Shown: piece after piece, positions 7,812-15,140 of the stretch
How positions within the stretch are numbered: the stretch's first letter is position 1
Layout of the letters: every line of letters starts with the position of its first letter
Source of the DNA: Streptomyces sp. WM6378
Lineage (GTDB): Bacteria > Actinomycetota > Actinomycetes > Streptomycetales > Streptomycetaceae
Length of the DNA stretch: 51,452 nt
Reading direction: 5' to 3'
NCBI RefSeq assembly: GCF_001279695.1
Contig: NZ_LGDD01000318.1
Span: forward strand, 1 to 51,452
Notes under the pieces: model-generated
Told to the model about the DNA's origin: nothing
Databases searched by the model: none
Seen by the model: the letters and a program-made list of their open reading frames with translations, nothing else
Made by a program: the position numbers and the translations under genes

Positions 7812-8675
7812 ATGACCATTACTGCACGAAAACTGCTCGCGATTGCCCTGCTCGGTGCCTCGCTCGCAGGCTGCGGCTCCGATCCCGCCACGGCCCCGCG
7901 CAAGGACAAGTCCGCTCCCTCCGCCCCGGCGCCCGCGGCCGCCCCCGGGACCGTGAGCGCTCCCACCATGGCGCCCGGCCCCGGCGGGATCACCCCGGTC
8001 TTCGACCGTGCGCCCAAGAACCCCCGGGGCGAGAAGGTCGTCGCGCTGACCTTCGACGCCGACATGACGGCCGACCAGGGGCCGCGCGCGGCGGGCGGCG
8101 AGCACTTCGACAACCCCGCGCTGATCGCCGATCTGAAGCGCATGAAGGTGCCGGCCACGGTGTTCATGACCGGGCGGTGGGCCAAGGAGTACCCGGCCGA
8201 GGCCCGCGCCATCGGGACCGACCCCAACTTCGAGATCGGCAACCACTCCTACAGCCACTACGCGTTCAAGGCCGACTGCTACGGGCTTCCCGTCGTCCCG
8301 AAGGACCGCACGCGAGCCGACGTGGAGAAGGCGACGGCCCAGTTCAAGAAGGCCGGGGTGCAGAACGCCGTGCCGTACTTCCGCTTCCCCGGCGGCTGCT
8401 ACGACGACGAGGTGCTGCGCACGCTCGCCCCGCTGAAGATGACCGCCGTCCAGTGGGACGTGGTGAGCGGGGACGCCTTCGCCAAGGACGCGAACGCGGT
8501 GGCCGAACAGGTCCTGGCCGGGGTCCAGCCGGGCTCGCTGGTGGTCATGCACTGCACGCGCAGCGCGGCGCCGGTCACCGACGCGGCCCTCCAGCGCATC
8601 GTGCCGGAGCTGCGCAAGCGCGGCTACCGCTTCGTGAAGGTCTCCGACCTGATCCGAAGCGCCGCACAGCACTGA
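7812..8675 (+). CDS. Lipoprotein polysaccharide deacetylase (NodB/CE4)
   Basis: Probably removes N-acetyl groups from peptidoglycan or chitin-type polymers at the outer face of the membrane. The 287-residue precursor has a lipoprotein signal with lipobox LAGC (Cys21), a Pro/Ala linker (34-60), then the NodB domain. Motif 1 is TFDAD (80-84) instead of TFDDG, motif 2 is HSYSH (145-149) with both zinc histidines, motif 3 is RFPGG (191-195), and the C-terminal VVMHC supplies a late histidine. Replacement of the second motif-1 aspartate by alanine is a deviation; the aspartate two residues later may be the metal ligand. The gene stands alone, with convergent small ORF after it. Confidence 0.85.
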   Translation: MTITARKLLAIALLGASLAGCGSDPATAPRKDKSAPSAPAPAAAPGTVSAPTMAPGPGGITPVFDRAPKNPRGEKVVALTFDADMTADQGPRAAGGEHFDNPALIADLKRMKVPATVFMTGRWAKEYPAEARAIGTDPNFEIGNHSYSHYAFKADCYGLPVVPKDRTRADVEKATAQFKKAGVQNAVPYFRFPGGCYDDEVLRTLAPLKMTAVQWDVVSGDAFAKDANAVAEQVLAGVQPGSLVVMHCTRSAAPVTDAALQRIVPELRKRGYRFVKVSDLIRSAAQH

Positions 8676-8700
8676 GAACCTCGCGGCACCGAGCCGCCGG

Positions 8701-8901
8701 TCAGCCGGAGCAGGCCATGCGCTGGGCCTCCTGCCACTCGCAGACCGGGCACAGCGTGCTGCCCTTGGTCGACTCCGGGTACTCGGTCGGCCTGCGGCAC
8801 AGCACGCACTCGGCGAAGGGGCCACCGTCCACCGGAGCGGGTGCGGCGGCCTTCACGGGCGCGCCTTCGCAGTACGTCGTGTCGTCGCGCGTCTCGTCCA
8901 T
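8701..8901 (-). CDS. Small double-CxxC protein
   Basis: A 66-residue protein of unknown function. It has two close cysteine pairs, ECVLC (31-35 region) and LCPVCEW (51-54 region), separated by 15 residues, which suits a zinc ribbon or knuckle, plus two lone cysteines (11 and 64). There is no transmembrane or signal segment. The start is ATG 8901; the longer frame running upstream through the transporter genes is a shadow. It lies 32 nt downstream of the ABC permease on the same strand and could be the last gene of that operon (AIM24 - ATPase - permease - this). Codon use is typical of the chromosome, so I believe it is real. Confidence 0.6.
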   Translation of the reverse strand: MDETRDDTTYCEGAPVKAAAPAPVDGGPFAECVLCRRPTEYPESTKGSTLCPVCEWQEAQRMACSG

Positions 8902-8933
8902 GCCGTCGAGCCTAATCGGGTACGGGGGCGGGC

Positions 8934-9602
8934 TCAGCGGCGTCGCGAGCTGAGCGCGCAGACCCCGGCCGCTGCCGCCCCAGCGAGCACGATCGCGGCG
9001 GCCAGCGGCAGCACCGCCAGGTGTACGGCTCCGGTCCGCGAGCCGCTGACCAGGCCGAACACCGCGTACCGCGCGGGTGAGGGCGCGAGCACCAGGGCGA
9101 GCAGCGCGGCCAGTGCGGTGAGCGAGAGGGACCAGCCCCTGCCGTGCAACAACGGACGGCTGCCCAGGGCGCCGACCACCGCGCCGGTCAGCACGCAGAC
9201 CGCGGCGGCCAGCAGTCCCGCCGCCGTCGCGGCACCCAGCGGCACCGCGACCTTGTGGTCCCCGCTCGCGGGATCGCTCACGGCGGCAACGTACGCCGTG
9301 CCGACCAGACCGAGCAGGGTCGCCGAGCCCGTCGCCGCCAGCAGGGACGCGAGGTGCACCCGGGCCGGGCCGGCCGCCGCGGCGGCGCAGGTGCGGGCCG
9401 CCTCCGGCTCCTGGGTGACGCAGATCCGCACGAGCCAGGCCGCGACCGGCAGCAGCCCGGCGGCCGCGTACCCCATGGAGTCGAGCACCGGCTCTCCTGC
9501 CTGCACCCCGATGCCCATGAAGGCGGCGTACACCAGGACCGGACCCAGCCAGCGCTGGGAACGCAGGAGCAGCGCGCTCTGGTAGCGGACGAGCGGGATC
9601 AC
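8934..9602 (-). CDS. ABC transporter membrane subunit
   Basis: A 222-residue hydrophobic protein with about six transmembrane segments, rich in Ala, Leu and Val, beginning VIPLVRYQSALLLRSQRW. It is the partner of the ATPase encoded immediately upstream. Its GTG start overlaps the ATPase stop as GTGA, a translational coupling. The protein resembles ABC-2 type export permeases in topology, but no signature residues allow a substrate to be named. The charged cytoplasmic N-terminus followed by a hydrophobic segment is consistent with insertion without a cleaved signal. Confidence 0.7.
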   Translation of the reverse strand: MIPLVRYQSALLLRSQRWLGPVLVYAAFMGIGVQAGEPVLDSMGYAAAGLLPVAAWLVRICVTQEPEAARTCAAAAAGPARVHLASLLAATGSATLLGLVGTAYVAAVSDPASGDHKVAVPLGAATAAGLLAAAVCVLTGAVVGALGSRPLLHGRGWSLSLTALAALLALVLAPSPARYAVFGLVSGSRTGAVHLAVLPLAAAIVLAGAAAAGVCALSSRRR

Positions 9603-10468
9603 TGGCTGCGCACTCCTTGGATGTGCCAGGGCGGACGGGCCGCGAGCAGGGCGCGCAGCAGGTCGTCGGAGTGGGCGGCGGCCACCCGCAGGGTGCGGGA
9701 TCCGTCGGGGGCCACCAACTCCTCGGGAGCACCGGGCAGTTGGGCCGGGAGCGGGGCGGTTCCGACCACGTCGATGAGGAGCGTCGGGCCCACATGGTTG
9801 CGACCCACATGGCCTCCACTCACATGGCTCCGGCCCACGCTGTTCAGCGGCACGGGTGTGAGGGCCGCGCCCGTCACCGCGTACCGCGCGTCCTCCTCGC
9901 CGGACAGCCGCTTCGGGTCGTGGTCGACGAAGACGACCGTCGCGCCCGCCGCCACGCGTTCGTGCACCGCGCCGTCGAGTTCGGCGCGGGCCTCGGTGTC
10001 GAGGCCGGTCCATGCCTCGTCCAGGACGAGCAGTTCGGGGTCGGCGAGCAGGGCTTGGGCCACGGCGACCTTCTGGCTGGTGCCCTTGGAGAGTTCGGCG
10101 AGCGGGGTGCCCGCGTGCGCGGCCGCGCCGAACCGCTCAAGCCACCGCGCCGCCCGCTCCCCCGCCGTCCGGCGCGGCAGGCCGTGGATGCGACCGAGGT
10201 GCGTCAGATAGCCGACGGCCGTGAACGGCAGGGCCGCCGGGAAGCGTTCGGGTACGTACGCGGTGCGCGGGCGGCCGGTGACGCGGCCCTCGGTCGGCGC
10301 GTCGATGCCGGCGAGGAGCCTCAACAGGGTTGATTTTCCCGTGCCGTTGACGCCTTCGACCCGGACCAGGGCGCCTGCGGGCAGGTCCAGGTCGATGCCG
10401 CGCAGGACCCAGGGGCCGCCGATGGAGTACCGGCGGCCCACACCTCGCAGTGCGCGTGCGGTGCTCAG
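9599..10468 (-). CDS. ABC transporter ATP-binding subunit with C-terminal extension
   Basis: Energises the adjacent permease. It has Walker A GVNGTGKST, a divergent signature LSKGTSQK in place of LSGGQ, Walker B LLVLDEAWTGLD and the switch FVDHD. After the ATPase core comes an unusual tail of about 90 residues that begins with three repeats ending in HV and continues as a small alpha/beta domain. The start is uncertain: CTG at 10468 overlaps the AIM24 stop as CTGA and keeps the full first beta strand, but a rare CTG start needs proof; the next in-frame GTG would remove ten residues. The order AIM24 - ATPase - permease suggests one operon. Confidence 0.75.
   Translation of the reverse strand: MSTARALRGVGRRYSIGGPWVLRGIDLDLPAGALVRVEGVNGTGKSTLLRLLAGIDAPTEGRVTGRPRTAYVPERFPAALPFTAVGYLTHLGRIHGLPRRTAGERAARWLERFGAAAHAGTPLAELSKGTSQKVAVAQALLADPELLVLDEAWTGLDTEARAELDGAVHERVAAGATVVFVDHDPKRLSGEEDARYAVTGAALTPVPLNSVGRSHVSGGHVGRNHVGPTLLIDVVGTAPLPAQLPGAPEELVAPDGSRTLRVAAAHSDDLLRALLAARPPWHIQGVRSQ
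9791..9840. repeat. 15-bp imperfect tandem repeats in the ATPase tail
   Basis: CACATGG recurs at 9791, 9806 and 9821, with a decayed unit at 9836, giving a 15-bp period. On the coding strand this yields repeated five-residue blocks ending in HV (GRSHV, SGGHV, GRNHV). Confidence 0.8.
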
Positions 10469-11142
10469 TGCTGCTGCGCCTTCTGCGGCGTCGCCTCGCT
10501 CGGCCGGACGATGACGTAACCCTCGCCCTGGAGCATCAGCTGGACGGCCTCGCCGGAGCCGCCGCGCAGCATCGAGCCGATGGACTGCGAACGGTGCAGG
10601 GAGGTCTGGAGGTTCGCGCTCCAGCCGACCACCGCGTCGGTGTCGACGTACACCGGCAGCTGCGGGGAGACCGGGATGACCAGCGGGTTGCCCTCGCAGA
10701 CCAGGCCGAGGCGGCCGTAGCCGCTGAAGACGCTGTTGAAGAGGCCGCCGCCGGCGATGCCGGAGCCCTTGACCGTCTTGATCTCGTAACTGAGCGAGGA
10801 GTCGAAGCACAGCACGTTGCGACCGTTGATCGTGAGGGCGTCGCCCTGCTCGATGTCGACGATGAAGCAGTTCTGCGCCTCGTGCGCGAACCAGGCCTCG
10901 CCCTGGCCGCTGACCGCCATCAGGGGCAGGCCCTCGCCGGTCACCGCGCGCTTGAGCATGCCGCCGATGCCCTGGCCGCGGCGCTCGAACTGGAGGGTGC
11001 CGCGGTAAGCGATCATCGCGCCCTGGCGCGCGAGCATCTCGCCATTGACGGCGTACTTGATCGACTTGGCGTTCTCCAGCGTCATTCCGGCGGCGGTCGC
11101 CGGCTGGGCCATGTTCTCTTTGGCAAAAAGGTCGCTCTTCAT
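10465..11142 (-). CDS. AIM24 family protein
   Basis: A 225-residue member of the AIM24 / TIGR00266-like family, a beta-rich fold whose bacterial function is unknown (the yeast homologue is mitochondrial and affects membrane architecture). Recognised by NGEMLARQGAMIAYRGTL near the N-terminus, the glycine-rich GIGGMLKRAVTGEGLPLM, and the repeated beta segments up to VPLQVY-like PVYVDTDAVVGW. There is no signal peptide. AGGA lies 8 nt before the ATG. The stop overlaps the proposed start of the ABC ATPase, so it probably belongs to the transporter operon. The divergent spacer to the PTH2 gene is only 70 bp. Confidence 0.85.
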   Translation of the reverse strand: MKSDLFAKENMAQPATAAGMTLENAKSIKYAVNGEMLARQGAMIAYRGTLQFERRGQGIGGMLKRAVTGEGLPLMAVSGQGEAWFAHEAQNCFIVDIEQGDALTINGRNVLCFDSSLSYEIKTVKGSGIAGGGLFNSVFSGYGRLGLVCEGNPLVIPVSPQLPVYVDTDAVVGWSANLQTSLHRSQSIGSMLRGGSGEAVQLMLQGEGYVIVRPSEATPQKAQQH

Positions 11143-11200
11143 GCGCGCATCCTGTCCCGGAACGATTCATTCCGCCAAGAATCACCGGTTCGGCGGCTGG

Positions 11201-11206
11201 CAGACT
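11201..11206 (+). promoter_or_regulatory. Candidate -10 box for the PTH2 gene
   Basis: CAGACT ends 6 nt before GTG 11213, fitting a leaderless transcript. A weak GGTGGA lies between box and start. Confidence 0.35.
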
Positions 11207-11212
11207 GGTGGA

Positions 11213-11941
11213 GTGAGCACTCAGGACACCCCTTCCGCCAGCCCCTTCCACGACGAATCCCCGCGCGACGAGGCGCCGCAGTTCGTGCTGCCGCTCGTCG
11301 TGCGCATCGAGAAGGCCGATCCCCCGGCGCGTACCGACGCCCTTGAGACGGCGGCCCGCGCGGTGCTCGTGATGCTCTCCGACGAGCGGTCCCTGGGCGA
11401 GGGCGACGACGAGGGCGAGTGGGCGCGGGTCATGCGCGACTGGCAGGACGCCCGGATCCGCAAGGTGGTGCGGCGGGCCCGCGGCGCGGAGTGGCGCAAG
11501 GCCTCGGCGCTGGACGGCATCACGGTGACCGGGAAGGCGGCGGAGGTGCGCGTCTTCCCGCCGGTCCCGCTGGACGGCTGGCCCAAGGAGCTGGCCAAGC
11601 TCCAGGTGTCGGGGACGGACCTGGACGACCCGGCGGATCCCGGCGCCCCCGACCCGCTCGCGCCGGTCCTCTGGCTCAACCCGGACCTCGGCATGTCCGC
11701 CGGCAAGGCCATGGCGCAGGCCGGGCACGGCGCCCAACTCGCCTGGTGGGAGCTGTCGGACGCGGACCGCAAGGCCTGGCGCGAGGCGGGCTTCGCCCTC
11801 TCGGTGCGCACCGCGAACCCGGCCGCGTGGCGCGAACTGACCCTCAGCGGGCTCCCGGTGGTCCGCGACGCGGGGTTCACGGAGATCGCCCCCGGCTCGT
11901 GCACGGTCGTCGCGGACCACCCGGCCCTGCGAGCGGGCTGA
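11213..11941 (+). CDS. Peptidyl-tRNA hydrolase PTH2 domain protein
   Basis: Probably releases tRNA from stalled peptidyl-tRNA, or is a structural relative of such enzymes. The 242-residue protein has an N-terminal region of about 150 residues of unknown fold (starts FVLPLVVRIEKAD), then a PTH2 domain: LWLNPDLGMSAGKAMAQAGH (about 151-170) includes the Lys-x-x-Ala-Gln-x-x-His pattern of the family, followed by GLPVVRDAGFTEIAPGS and CTVVA. Archaeal and eukaryotic PTH2 proteins lack this long N-terminal part. GTG 11213 fits the onset of coding bias; the longer frame overlaps the divergent AIM24 gene. Confidence 0.75.
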   Translation: MSTQDTPSASPFHDESPRDEAPQFVLPLVVRIEKADPPARTDALETAARAVLVMLSDERSLGEGDDEGEWARVMRDWQDARIRKVVRRARGAEWRKASALDGITVTGKAAEVRVFPPVPLDGWPKELAKLQVSGTDLDDPADPGAPDPLAPVLWLNPDLGMSAGKAMAQAGHGAQLAWWELSDADRKAWREAGFALSVRTANPAAWRELTLSGLPVVRDAGFTEIAPGSCTVVADHPALRAG

Positions 11942-12074
11942 GGCACGCCTCCGGCGGGGCCCCGCTCGCTGCATTCCCCCTTCCACTCCCCTGAACGCAA
12001 CACCCGCCCCATACGTACCTCCCGGTACCGCCGAGTAGCGCTCGCGCTCTCAACTGGCCGTCCCGGGAGGCATC

Positions 12075-12716
12075 TTGTCGCGTGGAATAGTTCGTTCCGG
12101 TCGTTTTGCCCTGCGTCGCGTCAATGGCACGGGGCTGCTCATCGCGGTGCTCGTGGCCACGCTCGGCGCGCTCGCCTTTCCCGTCTGGTCGTACGCCGAC
12201 CGGGCCGGGACCCCGCAGGCCAACCTCAACTCCTCGTCCACGCCGACCCCTTGGGGCCCACTGTCCGCGACCGACCGGGAGTTCGTCACCAAGGTGCGGC
12301 TCGCCGGGCTCTGGGAGGGGCCGGCCGGGCAGCAGGCGCAGCAGCGGGCGCCGAGCGCGGCGATCAAGGCGGCTGGGGACCATCTCGTCATGGGGCACGC
12401 GGCCCTCGACCAGCACGACCGCGACGTCGCGGCCAAGCTCGGCATCGAGCTGCCGAGCCAGCCCAACGCCCAGCAGCAGGGGTGGCTGCGCCAGCTGACG
12501 GCGGACACCGGCATCGCCTACGAGCGGGACTTCGCGAACCTCCTGCGCGCCGCCCACGGCAAGGTGTTCGCACTGGTCGCCCAGGTCCGCGCGACCACCC
12601 GCAACTCGCTCGTACGGGACCTGGCGACGGACGCCAACAACACGGTGCTCGACCACATGACGATGCTGGAGGCCACCGGCCTGGTCGACTTCGACGCGCT
12701 GGCCACCCCGAGCTGA
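12075..12716 (+). CDS. DUF4142 domain protein, copy 1
   Basis: A 213-residue exported or membrane-anchored protein: the hydrophobic segment LLIAVLVATLGALAFPVW (about 21-38) is followed by a helical domain of the DUF4142 (ferritin-like four-helix) family. It is recognised by DREFVTKVRLAGLWEGPAGQ, GHAALDQHD, WLRQLTADTGIAYERDF and AAHGKVFALVAQ. It lacks a cleavable-looking AxA site. The start codon is TTG, supported by GGGAGG 4 nt upstream. It stands 36 nt before the MNIO gene and is closely similar to the second copy at 14287. The function is unknown; association with the MNIO gene suggests a periplasmic partner or substrate, which is inference. Confidence 0.8.
   Translation: MSRGIVRSGRFALRRVNGTGLLIAVLVATLGALAFPVWSYADRAGTPQANLNSSSTPTPWGPLSATDREFVTKVRLAGLWEGPAGQQAQQRAPSAAIKAAGDHLVMGHAALDQHDRDVAAKLGIELPSQPNAQQQGWLRQLTADTGIAYERDFANLLRAAHGKVFALVAQVRATTRNSLVRDLATDANNTVLDHMTMLEATGLVDFDALATPS
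12459..12584. repeat. Direct repeat, copy A (within DUF4142 copy 1)
   Basis: This 126-bp block matches 14638-14763 at 120 of 126 positions by my count, much closer than the rest of the two genes. Confidence 0.9.
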
Positions 12717-12752
12717 GCACAGGGACCGGCAACCTCAAATCAAGCTCTGAAC

Positions 12753-14087
12753 GTGCCCCGCGCGGGATTCACCGACGGGGCGCCGGGCCATGACCTGTCC
12801 ATGAAGCATGTGGGCATCGGCATCGGCTGGCGGCCTGAGATCGCTCGGGCGGTGGAGGGTTTCGACGGCATCGACTGGGTCGAGGCGGTCGCGGAGAACT
12901 TCTGCCCCGGCCACCTCCCCGACTCGCTGGTACGGCTGCGCGAGCGCGGCGTCACCGTCGTGCCGCACGGGGTCTCGCTCGGCCTCGGCGGCGCCGAGCC
13001 GCCGGACGCGGGCCGCCTCGCGGATCTGGCGGCCCGGGCCGAGGCGCTCGGCGCCCCGCTCGTCACCGAGCACATCGCGTTCGTCCGGGCGGGCGGCGCG
13101 CTGACCGCCTCGCCGCACCTGGAGGCGGGCCACCTCCTGCCGGTGCCGCGCACCCGGGACGCCCTGCGCGTCCTGTGCGAGAACGTCCGCATCGCGCAGG
13201 ACGCACTGCCCGTGCCGCTCGCCCTGGAGAACATCGCGGCCCTGATCGACTGGCCCGACGAGGAGTTGACGGAGGGTCAGTTCCTGGCGGAGCTCGTCGA
13301 GCGCACGGGCGTCGGACTGCTCATCGACGTGGCCAACCTCCACACGAACCGGGTGAACCGCGGCGAGGACCCCGCGAAGGTCCTCGCCGAGCTGCCCCTG
13401 GAGGCGATCGCGTACGTCCATGTCGCGGGCGGCGTCGAGCGCGACGGGGTGTGGCACGACACCCACGCCCACCCCGTGTCCCGGCCGGTCCTCGACATCC
13501 TCGCCGAACTGGCCTCGCAGGTGGCCTTGCCGGGCGTGCTCCTGGAGCGGGACGAGGCGTTTCCGCCGGCGACGGAGCTGGCCGGTGAGCTCGACGCGAT
13601 CCGGGCCGCCCTGCGGGCTCCGGAACCGCCAAGCGTGCCCTCCGCCCCCATGGAGCCCAGGACCCACAGCGCTCCCGCGGACATCGGCCGCTCGCGCGAG
13701 CGGCTCGCTCTCGTCCAGACGGCCCTGCTCTCCTCGCTCACCGCGGGCACGCCCGCGCCCGCCGGGTTCGACGGGCCGCGCCTTGGCGTGCAGGCCCGGG
13801 CGCTCGCGGCCAAGCGGGCCGATGTGGTGACCAAGGTGGCGCCCGAGCTGCCGCGGATCCTCGGGGACGGATACCGGGAGGCGTTCGCGGCGTACGCCAA
13901 GTCCCGTCCCATGCGGGGTGGTTACCGCCAGGACGCCCTCGACTTCGCCCGTTTCCTGCTCGACGCGGGGCGGCCCGCCGACGCGAACGCCCGCCGCGCG
14001 CTCGCGCGCTGGTGGAAGGAGCGGGCCGGCGCCAGGCCACCGGGCCGGGCGGCGCGGCTGCTCCGCACGCTCACCCGAGCGGCCTGA
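12753..14087 (+). CDS. MNIO (DUF692) iron enzyme fused to a partner-like C-terminal domain
   Basis: Residues about 18-285 form a DUF692 TIM barrel, the multinuclear non-heme iron oxidase family that modifies cysteine, asparagine or aspartate in RiPP precursors. All expected metal ligands are visible: His72 ([10 protein letters not shown]), Glu106-His107 (TEHIAF), Glu159-Asn160 (ALENI), Asp192 and His197 (IDVANLHTN), His223 (YVHVAGG), Asp236 and His238 (HDTHAH), Glu265 (LERDE). After a Pro/Ala linker (289-311), residues 313-425 form a helical domain (the SCO6045-like C-terminal type, as I recall) that resembles the DUF2063 partner proteins HvfC/BufC: a repeated R-x-x-V pattern, [16 protein letters not shown] and FARFLLDAG. 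So enzyme and recognition partner appear fused. The start is GTG without a clear Shine-Dalgarno; ATG 12801 is an alternative. Confidence 0.85.
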   Translation: MPRAGFTDGAPGHDLSMKHVGIGIGWRPEIARAVEGFDGIDWVEAVAENFCPGHLPDSLVRLRERGVTVVPHGVSLGLGGAEPPDAGRLADLAARAEALGAPLVTEHIAFVRAGGALTASPHLEAGHLLPVPRTRDALRVLCENVRIAQDALPVPLALENIAALIDWPDEELTEGQFLAELVERTGVGLLIDVANLHTNRVNRGEDPAKVLAELPLEAIAYVHVAGGVERDGVWHDTHAHPVSRPVLDILAELASQVALPGVLLERDEAFPPATELAGELDAIRAALRAPEPPSVPSAPMEPRTHSAPADIGRSRERLALVQTALLSSLTAGTPAPAGFDGPRLGVQARALAAKRADVVTKVAPELPRILGDGYREAFAAYAKSRPMRGGYRQDALDFARFLLDAGRPADANARRALARWWKERAGARPPGRAARLLRTLTRAA

Positions 14088-14157
14088 GCCGGGGCGCCTC
14101 GGGCGGCACCGCCGCACCCTCGGGCAACACCGCGCAACCGGTCAACGTACCTCGTAC

Positions 14158-14185
14158 GTACGGGAGTTGAGCGGAACTCCCGTAC
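14158..14185 (+). terminator. Terminator after the MNIO gene
   Basis: An 11-bp perfect stem (GTACGGGAGTT, 14158-14168, with 14175-14185) closes a 6-nt loop. It separates the MNIO transcript from the second DUF4142 gene, which must have its own promoter in 14186-14270. Confidence 0.75.
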
Positions 14186-14286
14186 CACGTGACGACCCCC
14201 ACACCATCCGGCCACCTATTTCACGAAACCACCTCCGGGATCAGCGGAACCCGCACTACCGTGCGGCACCGCACCAGGAGGCATCC

Positions 14287-15066
14287 ATGCGTCGCTTGTT
14301 GTCCGGTACCGGGCTCGTCGTCATCGCGCTTGCCGCGACCCTGCTCGCGCTGCTCTTCCCCGTCTGGTCGTACGCCGACCGCTCCGGCACGCCGCTCGCC
14401 GATCTCAACGCCGGTACGGTGGCGACCCGCTGGGGCCCGCTGTCCGCCGCCGACCGGGACTTCGTGGTCCGGGTGCGGCTGGCCGGGCTCTGGGAGGGGC
14501 CGGCCGGCCAGCAGGCCATCGAGCGGGACCCCAGCGCCGCGGTCAAGGCGGCCGGGCAGCATCTCGTCGACGGGCACGCCTTCCTCGACGCCCGGGTCCG
14601 CGAGGTCGCCGCCGACCTAGGCATGGAGCTGCCGGACCAGCCCAACGCCCAGCAGCAGGGCTGGCTGCGCCAGTTGACGGCGGACACCGGCATCACGTAC
14701 GAGCGGGACTTCGCGAACCTCCTGCGCGCCGCCCACGGCAAGGTGTTCGCGCTGGTCGCGCAGATCCGGGCCAACACCCGCAACTCGCTGGTGCGCGGGC
14801 TCGCCGACGACGCGAACACGACCGTCCTGGACCACATCAAGATGCTGGAGGCGACCGGGTTCGTCGACTTCGACGCGCTCGCGCGGGGCGCCGCGACCGC
14901 GAGCCCCACCGGGCCGCCGCCACCCACGCCCGGGGCCACCTTGACGAGCCCGGTCCCCCTCACGCCCCCGCCCTCCGACAGCGCTTCGCCGTCGTTCCCG
15001 CTGCCGCCGGCCGCCTCGCGCCCGAAGGACGAGGCGTCACCGGAGCCCGCCTCCCACACTCCGTAA
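14287..15066 (+). CDS. DUF4142 domain protein, copy 2, with Pro/Ser tail
   Basis: Paralogue of the protein at 12075. Residues 1-200 align almost throughout (shared FPVWSYADR, WGPLSA, LAGLWEGPAGQQA, AAHGKVFALVAQ), but this copy has a typical N-terminal signal or anchor (RRLLSGTGLVVIALAATLLA) and a low-complexity tail of about 60 residues rich in Pro, Ser and Thr (from about 200 to 259), suited to spanning the cell wall. AGGAGG at 14276-14281 lies 5 nt before the ATG. Total 259 residues. The function is unknown. The near-identical middle block suggests gene conversion or recent duplication around the MNIO gene. Confidence 0.8.
   Translation: MRRLLSGTGLVVIALAATLLALLFPVWSYADRSGTPLADLNAGTVATRWGPLSAADRDFVVRVRLAGLWEGPAGQQAIERDPSAAVKAAGQHLVDGHAFLDARVREVAADLGMELPDQPNAQQQGWLRQLTADTGITYERDFANLLRAAHGKVFALVAQIRANTRNSLVRGLADDANTTVLDHIKMLEATGFVDFDALARGAATASPTGPPPPTPGATLTSPVPLTPPPSDSASPSFPLPPAASRPKDEASPEPASHTP
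14638..14763. repeat. Direct repeat, copy B (within DUF4142 copy 2)
   Basis: Partner of 12459-12584. Recombination between the copies would delete about 2.2 kb, including the whole MNIO gene. Confidence 0.9.
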
Positions 15067-15140
15067 CGAAGCGATAACCCGACGTCCAAATTGTGGACAG
15101 GCTGTGGCGGCGAAGCGTCAACTTCACATACAACTCGGCC

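Noticed and set aside
9599..11986. Very long minus-strand frame running through the ABC ATPase and across AIM24 and PTH2
   Set aside because: Only the last third encodes a recognisable protein; the rest is out of frame with AIM24 and antisense to PTH2.
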